Origin: an uncultured Campylobacter sp.
Lineage (GTDB): Bacteria; Campylobacterota; Campylobacteria; Campylobacterales; Campylobacteraceae
DNA length: 6,797 bases
Direction of reading: 5' to 3'
NCBI RefSeq assembly: GCF_938045225.1
Contig: NZ_CALINL010000151.1
Coordinates: forward strand, 1-6,797
Shown here: positions 1-4,289 of the stretch, one piece after another
Numbering within the stretch: position 1 is the stretch's first letter
How the letters are laid out: each line of letters begins with the position of its first letter
The notes under the pieces: generated by a model
Told to the model about the DNA's origin: nothing
The model's database searches: none
What the model saw: only the letters and a program-made list of their open reading frames with translations
Made by a program: the position numbers and the translations under genes

Positions 1-1
1 G

Positions 2-364
2 TGGATGAGAGAAATATTTTTAATCGAAGAATCCTTGTCTATTTTAAAATATTCTATCTCCAAAAAAGCCACTATTGCCGCATATACAGCCATAGCAATA
101 GCACCAGGCAATCAAAGCACCCAAGATGAAAAAGATGGTGTTTTTGATCTTAAAATTTACTACAATTATAGACCATGGCTAAATGAAAGCTTTAAAAATT
201 TTGGAGGCTTCCCACCTAAAGACATCACAGCCGAAAGTGCGACACTAGCTAAGCGTGTGACTAGATTTGTTTTTACTGAAAAAAATGGTGTAATAGCACT
301 TAAACTTTGTGTAAAAGCAGAAAAATCGGAGATAACTATATGCAAATCAAAGGCGGTGTACTAA
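2..364 (+). CDS. C-terminal part of a probable prepilin-type (PilW/GspJ-like) protein, 5' end outside the window
   Basis: The reading frame is open from the first bases of the window (a TGG codon precedes the first ATG at 5) and ends at TAA 362-364, so the real start lies upstream and about 120 residues are visible. No pilin N-terminal helix is seen, as expected if it is cut off. The visible part is a soluble mix of short strands ending in a Cys-x10-Cys pair (C102 and C113 counted from the ATG at 5) a few residues before the C-terminus. Such a pair suits the C-terminal disulfide loop of many pilins and pseudopilins. The family assignment is inference. It rests on this C-terminus, on the TAATG junction with the next gene, and on that gene's clear prepilin N-terminus; minor-pilin operons commonly place PilW-like before PilX-like genes. 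I could not confirm a domain by eye. Base composition is AT-rich, like the next gene. Confidence 0.6.
   Translation, partial: WMREIFLIEESLSILKYSISKKATIAAYTAIAIAPGNQSTQDEKDGVFDLKIYYNYRPWLNESFKNFGGFPPKDITAESATLAKRVTRFVFTEKNGVIALKLCVKAEKSEITICKSKAVY
328..343 (+). promoter_or_regulatory. Alternative ribosome binding site and ATG for the minor pilin
   Basis: GGAG at 328-331 lies 8 bases before an ATG at 340 that is in frame with the pilin. Starting there would give a 12-residue leader ending in MRKG before the cleavage site, within the range seen for prepilin leaders. The ATG at 364 has a weaker AAGG (350-353) but a TAATG junction and the short basic leader common in this lineage. I prefer 364, but the Shine-Dalgarno evidence alone favours 340. 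Confidence 0.35.
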
Positions 365-840
365 TGAGAAAAGGTTTTAGTTTAATAACAGCAATCATAT
401 TTGTAGTTTTAGTGGCTACCCTGGCTATGTTTTCGATAAATACTTCGGCAACTACCGCAAAACAAACATCGGACGTATTCTTGCGAGAACAAGCCGAGCT
501 TTTAGCTCAGGGTGCTACCGAGATAGCTATTTTTAATCTCATAAACACAAATTTCACACAAGTAGCAAACTGCGCATCATTAGACTCAAATGCTAATATA
601 ATGCAAACGCTTTTCCCGACCAATAACGCAACAACGTCTTTATTTAACGTGACCGTAACCGTCAACAAAGTATTTGGAACTATAGGTGTTTGCGACGGTA
701 CTGCCGGTAGAGGCACAGCAGTAATTCCGGTCACCACATCTGCATCTATAGGAACGGTAATACTAGACGTTACGGTAACCTCAACAAAACCAAACGTCTT
801 TCCAGTAAGATATACTAGACGAACGATTCAAAAACTCTAA
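364..840 (+). CDS. Small minor pilin / pseudopilin with prepilin N-terminus (PilX/GspK-like)
   Basis: 158 residues from the ATG at 364. The N-terminus is a class III (prepilin) signal: MRKG then FSLITA and an unbroken hydrophobic stretch to about residue 24, with predicted prepilin-peptidase cleavage after Gly4. Such proteins are inserted in the inner membrane and assembled at the base or tip of a type IV pilus or type II secretion pseudopilus. The usual Glu at mature position 5 is Thr (F-S-L-I-T). Loss of Glu5 is known for GspK-type tip pseudopilins and some PilX-like proteins. The helix continues with REQAELLAQGATE, which resembles the QAxxAAE stretch of PilX N-termini. Two cysteines (C70, C110) could form a disulfide, and the C-terminus is basic (RYTRRTIQKL). 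The ATG shares its A with the stop of the preceding gene (TAATG), so the two are probably translationally coupled. An in-frame ATG at 340 with its own GGAG is an alternative start. The exact subfamily is not certain. Confidence 0.72.
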   Translation: MRKGFSLITAIIFVVLVATLAMFSINTSATTAKQTSDVFLREQAELLAQGATEIAIFNLINTNFTQVANCASLDSNANIMQTLFPTNNATTSLFNVTVTVNKVFGTIGVCDGTAGRGTAVIPVTTSASIGTVILDVTVTSTKPNVFPVRYTRRTIQKL

Positions 841-855
841 AATAATACTTTAATA

Positions 856-864
856 TGCTATAAT
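856..864 (+). promoter_or_regulatory. Extended -10 promoter of hpf
   Basis: TGC followed by a perfect TATAAT (859-864) sits 29 bases before the hpf start, with T/A-rich sequence upstream and no recognisable -35 box. This is the Campylobacter housekeeping sigma-70 pattern. A transcript start near 870-872 would leave a leader of about 20 bases containing only the Shine-Dalgarno. The -10 lies directly after the pilin stop codon at 840, and I see no terminator between them, so read-through from the pilin genes into hpf is also possible. Confidence 0.7.
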
Positions 865-882
865 GTTGGCACTTTAATATAA

Positions 883-890
883 AAGGAGAG
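883..890 (+). promoter_or_regulatory. Shine-Dalgarno that decides the hpf start
   Basis: AAGGAG (883-888) is a strong site. It is followed by two consecutive ATG codons at 891 and 894. The distance to the first is only 2 bases and to the second 5 bases, so the second ATG is the better start, although the two proteins differ only by one Met. Confidence 0.65.
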
Positions 891-893
891 ATG

Positions 894-1427
894 ATGAATC
901 TAAGTATTGTAGGTAAACAATTTGACCTAACAGACTCAATCAAACAACACATAGAAAACGCATTTGATGCGCTTAACAAATACGGATTGGATATAATTTC
1001 GGGTCGTTGCGTAGTTTCAGCAGACGAAAAAAACGGGAAAAAAGGTTTTAGCGTAGAGTTTTCGCTAAATTTAGCAAAAAAAGACACGATCGTAATCCGC
1101 CACAAAGATAAAGATCTATACGCCGCGGTCGATCTTGCGCTTGAGCGCGCATCAAAGGTGCTTCGCCGCGAGCACGACAAAAACACAACCGTCAAAAATA
1201 AAGACGACGGCAAAGCAGTTAGAGCTGCGATTGCCGACGAACATATAAACGACGGCGAGGTAGATGAGATAATCCCTATGGAGCTTGAGCTATATAAGCC
1301 CCTAGAAATCGAAGAGGCTATGCAAAAGCTAAAAGATAGCGATGCGCAGTTTTACGTATTTAACGATATGGATGCCAAAATGCGCGTGATCTACAAACGC
1401 TCTGACGGTAAATTCGGACTTTATTAA
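894..1427 (+). CDS. hpf: Ribosome hibernation promoting factor, long form (HPF/RaiA family)
   Basis: 177 residues from ATG 894 (178 if ATG 891 is used). The N-terminal domain (about 1-100) begins MNLSIVGKQFDLTDSIKQHI, the beta-alpha start of the HPF/YfiA/RaiA fold, and ends in a basic helix (LERASKVLRREHDK, about 83-96). This domain binds the 30S decoding region and blocks mRNA and tRNA in stationary or stressed cells. A charged linker (about 97-125) leads to a C-terminal domain with PMELELYKPLEIEEAMQKL and FYVFNDMDAKMRVIYKRSDG, ending GLY. This matches the dimerisation domain of long-form HPF, which joins two 70S ribosomes into inactive 100S dimers. Full length is normal for the long form. 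The gene has its own promoter and a hairpin after the stop, so it can be transcribed alone. Three A-runs (1027-1033, 1038-1043, 1076-1082) lie in the first half. Assignment is firm from sequence pattern and length. Confidence 0.93.
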   Translation: MNLSIVGKQFDLTDSIKQHIENAFDALNKYGLDIISGRCVVSADEKNGKKGFSVEFSLNLAKKDTIVIRHKDKDLYAAVDLALERASKVLRREHDKNTTVKNKDDGKAVRAAIADEHINDGEVDEIIPMELELYKPLEIEEAMQKLKDSDAQFYVFNDMDAKMRVIYKRSDGKFGLY

Positions 1428-1435
1428 TCAAATTT

Positions 1436-1467
1436 AGGCGAGATAAATTCTCGCCTCCTCACTTTTT
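1436..1467 (+). terminator. Probable intrinsic terminator of hpf
   Basis: A perfect 8-bp stem AGGCGAGA (1436-1443) / TCTCGCCT (1449-1456) with loop TAAAT begins 9 bases after the hpf stop. A run of five T (1463-1467) follows, but six bases (CTCCTCA-like, mixed) separate stem and T-run, so it is not a textbook site. The position right after the gene and the GC-rich stem in an AT-rich context support termination. Confidence 0.6.
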
Positions 1468-1745
1468 AAATTTACAAAGATACCAATCTAAATTCAATCA
1501 TTCTTGTTGCCGGCTTCATAGTAAATTGCTTAAATTTTGATAATAAGCAAAATTGCATAACATCAATAGACCGTTTTTAAAGACAAGATTAAATTTAAGA
1601 AGCTGTTTTTAAATTTGGTGATTAGGAATAAAACAACTTTAGATGTTTGATTTTTTGAGGCTCGTTTGTAAAATTCTCTAAAATTTACTTTTTACTGTTA
1701 ATAAAAAAATAGACCATCAACAAACATGCTTAATTTTTTAAATCT

Positions 1746-1803
1746 CGGCGAGCTTTTAAGGCTTTGATTCTTAATTAAATTCAAATTTTACGCCGACTCG
1801 CCG
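1746..1803. repeat. Nested inverted repeat, possible terminator of the minus-strand operon
   Basis: CGGCGAG (1746-1752) pairs perfectly with CTCGCCG (1797-1803). Inside lie GGC (1760-1762) / GCC (1792-1794) and TTTGA (1763-1767) / TCAAA (1781-1785) around an AT-rich centre. The result could fold as one long interrupted hairpin. It begins 21 bases after the stop of the minus-strand gene at 1825, the right place for a transcription end. No clear T-run follows on either strand, so intrinsic termination is not proven. Confidence 0.4.
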
Positions 1804-1824
1804 CGACTTAAAACTTCGTTAATT

Positions 1825-2280
1825 TTACACGATGCCCAAAACCGTACTTAACATCGACGGATTTTTATTTTGCAAAGATTGCTGTTTTTCTAGCAAGGAG
1901 TTGCTTTGCAAACTAGCTCGTAGCTCCTTTTCGTATTTGGTCAAAAGATCGTCCAGTACGGTTTCAAGCTCATCTCTTAGGCTTTTTTTCATATCGGTAT
2001 TTAGCCCTAGAGCCTCCATCAGCTCCTCTTTTTTGATACTTAGCTTTTCCTGGATTTTTTGTTCGTTCATCTGCGATAAAAATCCTGCTGCACCAAGCTG
2101 CGTAAGAGTCTTTTTAAAACCTTCCACATCAGGCTCTTTGGCGGTTTTTATCGGCTCAACGGCTTTTTTGAGCTCTTTTTCAAAGTCGGCGCCTTTTATC
2201 GCCTTTGCAGTCTTTTCTATGGCTTTTTGCGCAAGCTCGGCCAAAATCTTTTGGATAAATTTTTGCTCTTCGATCGTCAT
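1825..2280 (-). CDS. Small all-helical protein of unknown function
   Basis: I do not recognise this 151-residue protein. It is rich in Lys, Glu, Leu and Ala, has no Cys, Trp or His, and has no signal peptide or membrane segment, so it is probably cytoplasmic. Residues 1-49 (EEQKFIQKILAELAQKAIEK, then KELKKAVEPIKTAKEP) and 73-134 look like long amphipathic, possibly coiled-coil helices. The middle (about 51-72) reads like a helix-turn-helix-sized packing unit around GAAGFL, but I claim no DNA binding. A short hydrophobic tail (PSMLSTVLGIV) closes it. The ATG is preceded by AAGGA (+ strand 2287-2291) at 6 bases, a good start. It is the last gene of the minus-strand operon, about 40 bases after hemH, and a nested inverted repeat follows its stop. 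Position suggests co-expression with hemH; nothing in the sequence shows a role in haem metabolism. Confidence 0.75.
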   Translation of the reverse strand: MTIEEQKFIQKILAELAQKAIEKTAKAIKGADFEKELKKAVEPIKTAKEPDVEGFKKTLTQLGAAGFLSQMNEQKIQEKLSIKKEELMEALGLNTDMKKSLRDELETVLDDLLTKYEKELRASLQSNSLLEKQQSLQNKNPSMLSTVLGIV

Positions 2281-2320
2281 TTCGCATCCTTTATAAAAGA
2301 TACGTTATCGCAAGCAAATT

Positions 2321-3253
2321 TTATTCCTTAGCTCTATCTGCTATAAATTTAGCAAATTTTTCACTATCGTTTGGACAGCCTACGACGTCGTAAAAATCAA
2401 ATTTTAGCTCGTCTGCGATATGACGAAATTCCTTTGATAGCTCAAAAACGGTTTCAGAGTTATCGATACAAAAAGAAATCGGATAAACGAGCGCTTTTTT
2501 GTCTTTTATCTCGGCTAGCGCTTGATTTAGCGAGGGTTCTAGCCACTTTACGGGGCCTAGCTTTGACTGGTATGCGAGCAAAATTTCCTTAAATTTTACT
2601 CCGCGCTTTTCTAAAATTTCGGTTAAAATTTGAACGTGCCGCTTAACGTGCTCCTCGTAGATATCGCCCGCGTCGATCATCTTTTGCGGCAAAGAGTGGG
2701 CTGAAAATACCAGCGTTATCTCGCCTGAGTTTAGATTACTCGCAGCTTTTTCGATGTCATCCGCGACGACCTCATTATATCTCTCATCCTCAAAAAACGG
2801 CTCAACGATTTTTACTTTCGCCTTTAAATTTAGCTCGGCTCGCGCCTTTTCAAAGTCGCTTATACTAGACGTTACGGTCGTAAACGAATGGTGCGGATAG
2901 AGAGGAAAAACGACGATCTCCGAAGCCCCCGTAAACTCAGCCAAAACATCCTTCGTAAAAGGTGGTGTGTAGTTCATAGCAAAAGCTACTGCCGTATCAT
3001 CGTCTAAAAAATGCGAAATTTTACCGCATAGTCTCGCCGTAAGCTCGCAGATAGGCGATTTGCCGCCGATTTGACGGTAGTTATTTTGCGCGGCTTTTAG
3101 GCGCGAGCTAGTTATCATAAACGCCACGAATTTACGTAAAATCGGGCTTTTTATCCCCAAGATATACGGGTCGTTAAACATATTTTTTAAAAAAACTCCA
3201 ACCTCGCTAAGATCGTTCGGTCCGCCCATGTTTAGTAGTAAAATTAGTCTCAT
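2321..3253 (-). CDS. hemH: Ferrochelatase
   Basis: 310 residues, the normal length of bacterial ferrochelatases. The enzyme inserts Fe2+ into protoporphyrin IX in the last step of haem synthesis. Family landmarks in order: the N-terminal strand LILLLNMGGPNDL; YRQIGGKSPI near residue 60; FPLYPHHSFTTVTSS near 116-130; FSAHSLPQ with the metal-site His at about 186; YQSKLGPVKWLEPSL near 228-241; and DNSETVFEL with the conserved Glu at about 267. There is no C-terminal membrane helix and no 2Fe-2S cysteine cluster, so a soluble or peripheral enzyme is likely. I use ATG 3253. It overlaps the stop of the upstream gene (ATGA) and has AGGAG (+ strand 3262-3266) 8 bases before it. The upstream TTG at 3259 would add two residues but sits only 2 bases from that site. 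The overlap implies translational coupling to the oxidoreductase-like gene. Confidence 0.93.
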   Translation of the reverse strand: MRLILLLNMGGPNDLSEVGVFLKNMFNDPYILGIKSPILRKFVAFMITSSRLKAAQNNYRQIGGKSPICELTARLCGKISHFLDDDTAVAFAMNYTPPFTKDVLAEFTGASEIVVFPLYPHHSFTTVTSSISDFEKARAELNLKAKVKIVEPFFEDERYNEVVADDIEKAASNLNSGEITLVFSAHSLPQKMIDAGDIYEEHVKRHVQILTEILEKRGVKFKEILLAYQSKLGPVKWLEPSLNQALAEIKDKKALVYPISFCIDNSETVFELSKEFRHIADELKFDFYDVVGCPNDSEKFAKFIADRAKE

Positions 3254-4110
3254 TCGCAAATCTCCTGAGCCTTTAGGGCGTCTTCAAGCGTGCTTAGATC
3301 GCTTTTTGCGCCACAGCAGGCCTGATAAAACTCGTTTAGTAGCGCTTTAACCGGCGAAACATCACTGTAAACTTTCAAATTTTGCTGCCCGTCGAGCGTG
3401 TATTTGTTTAGCTTAAGACCCAACATATCGCCGAAATAAACTCCACCGCTCGCGGCAAATTCGATCGTAAATCGCTCCGCTTTAAAGCGCTTTGAGTTAT
3501 GGATACTAGCTAGAGTCTGGTTTTTAAATTTAAGCTGAAAAAGCGAGTCGGTTTCGCTTCTTTTATCGTCGTTTTGGATTGAAATTTTATTGCTAAAGAT
3601 TATCTCGCTACCGGTTATATATCTTGCAACATCGATGTTTTGTAAAATTTCAAGCTGCAAATTTACGCCCCTGCTAAACCCGCGAGCGATATTTATCGAG
3701 AAAATTTCTTTTTCTTTGGCAAGCTCTTTTTTTATCGAGGCGATAACGGGATTAAATCTATCTATAAAAGCCATATAAGCGCCGATATTTTGGGATTTAA
3801 AGCAGTATTTTAGCTCCCTTATCTCGCCTGATTTGCAAAGCCAAGGATCAAGCATGATAAATTTTATAAAATTTAGGCATTTAGGTATCAAATTTAGATA
3901 TTTATGCGTGTCGGTAACAATGAGAGCGTCGATACGTACCGATTCCAAAAGATCGTTTATATTATCGTAAAAAGGAATTCGTCCGCAAATTTCGCTATTT
4001 TTAACTCCGTCAAAAACCGCCGCAAGCTCAAAGTGCTCTGAGCGGCGAAGCTCGTTATAGTAGTGTTTGGCGTCGTTTCCAAAACCTATTATCGCAACTC
4101 GTTTTTTCAT
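3250..4110 (-). CDS. Gfo/Idh/MocA-fold protein with degenerate active-site motifs
   Basis: 286 residues, shorter than the roughly 330-380 common in this oxidoreductase family. The N-terminus RVAIIGFGNDAKHYY is a Rossmann dinucleotide-binding start (GxGxxA). AVFD at 31-34 is the second strand end, and DALIVTDTHKYLNL (61-74) matches the usual sugar/inositol dehydrogenase layout. By eye, the family's catalytic E-K-P motif aligns with L-D-P (87-89), so the Lys is lost. The later D-x-G-x-H-x-x-D aligns with ILQNIDVARYITG (155-167), where the final Asp (160) remains but the His is Gln157. NAD(P) may still bind, but ordinary dehydrogenase chemistry is doubtful. The C-terminal part keeps family-like features such as the LEDALKAQEI helix at 275-284. 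It is the first gene of the minus-strand operon and overlaps hemH by 4 bases. I recall a similar oxidoreductase beside hemH and alaS in C. jejuni (around Cj0503c-Cj0506), unverified here. Substrate unknown. Confidence 0.8.
   Translation of the reverse strand: MKKRVAIIGFGNDAKHYYNELRRSEHFELAAVFDGVKNSEICGRIPFYDNINDLLESVRIDALIVTDTHKYLNLIPKCLNFIKFIMLDPWLCKSGEIRELKYCFKSQNIGAYMAFIDRFNPVIASIKKELAKEKEIFSINIARGFSRGVNLQLEILQNIDVARYITGSEIIFSNKISIQNDDKRSETDSLFQLKFKNQTLASIHNSKRFKAERFTIEFAASGGVYFGDMLGLKLNKYTLDGQQNLKVYSDVSPVKALLNEFYQACCGAKSDLSTLEDALKAQEICE
3262..3266 (-). promoter_or_regulatory. Shine-Dalgarno that decides the hemH start
   Basis: AGGAG inside the last codons of the upstream gene, 8 bases before the ATG at 3253, which itself overlaps that gene's TGA. 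It supports re-initiation at the ATGA junction and argues against the TTG at 3259. Confidence 0.6.
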
Positions 4111-4144
4111 AATCTTTTTCCCAAATTTTAATGTTTTTGTGACA

Positions 4145-4150
4145 ATTATA
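4145..4150 (-). promoter_or_regulatory. -10 promoter element of the oxidoreductase-hemH operon
   Basis: On the minus strand a perfect TATAAT is preceded by a run of six T followed by AC (+ strand 4151-4158), the upstream T-tract pattern of Campylobacter sigma-70 promoters. It lies about 34 bases before the ATG at 4110, giving a leader of roughly 28 bases. I see no Fur-box-like operator clearly overlapping it. Confidence 0.6.
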
Positions 4151-4244
4151 GTAAAAAATGGTAATTAAACGGCTAATGCGAGCGATTTTTAAATTTTACC
4201 GACGCCTTTTTATGCCGGGTCTCAAACAAGTTTTATTAAATTTA

Positions 4245-4253
4245 TGCTAAAAT
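4245..4253 (+). promoter_or_regulatory. Extended -10 promoter of alaS
   Basis: TGC followed by TAAAAT (4248-4253), with T-runs at 4186-4190 and 4207-4211 and a TTTTATT just upstream. This is the same architecture as the hpf promoter (ATGCTATAAT there, ATGCTAAAAT here). A start near 4260 leaves a leader of about 30 bases with AGGA (4278-4281) 8 bases before the ATG. No T-box-like or other structured leader fits in that length. Confidence 0.65.
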
Positions 4254-4289
4254 CAGCCCTATTTTAAAACTTTAATCAGGAATAAAACG

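Larger units (their letters stand above)
1428..1824. other. Gene-free AT-rich region between convergent hpf and the hemH operon
   Basis: 397 bases without a credible gene. The longest start-to-stop frame with a vaguely placed Shine-Dalgarno that I noticed is 12 codons (from ATG 1643). The region holds the hpf hairpin at its left end, several AAATTT words, overlapping AT-rich inverted repeats at 1526-1554, and a conspicuous GC-rich inverted repeat at 1746-1803 near its right end. I see no tRNA, no transposase remnant and no convincing promoter. It is unusually long for a gap between convergent genes in a compact Campylobacter genome, so a small RNA or a gene relic remains possible. Confidence 0.6.

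Noticed and set aside
307..363. Upstream extension of the minor pilin to a TTG at 307
   Set aside because: It would put 19 extra residues before MRKG, making an unusually long prepilin leader. No good Shine-Dalgarno was seen, and better ATG starts exist at 340 and 364.
815..1213. Minus-strand open frame opposite hpf
   Set aside because: It is antisense to a clear HPF protein, its composition is of complement type, and it would run through the hpf promoter.
1643..1681. 12-codon frame in the gene-free region after an AGGAATAAAAC similar to the alaS leader
   Set aside because: The shared 11-base AT-rich word is weak evidence, the distance from AGGA to ATG is about 15 bases, and the peptide is too short to support.
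1832..2296. Plus-strand open frame of 154 codons opposite the unknown helical gene
   Set aside because: Its Ser/Phe/Cys-rich translation is the mirror of the Lys/Glu/Leu-rich gene on the minus strand, and it lacks a credible ribosome site. The minus-strand frame has AAGGA at the right distance.
2299..2309. Small palindrome GATACGTTATC between hemH and the next gene
   Set aside because: It has only four paired bases on each side with no known operator match, and is expected by chance.
4111..4289. Fur or haem-responsive operator in the divergent region
   Set aside because: I searched by eye for a Fur-like 19-bp AT-rich palindrome overlapping the minus-strand promoter. The region is AT-rich, but no convincing dyad was found.
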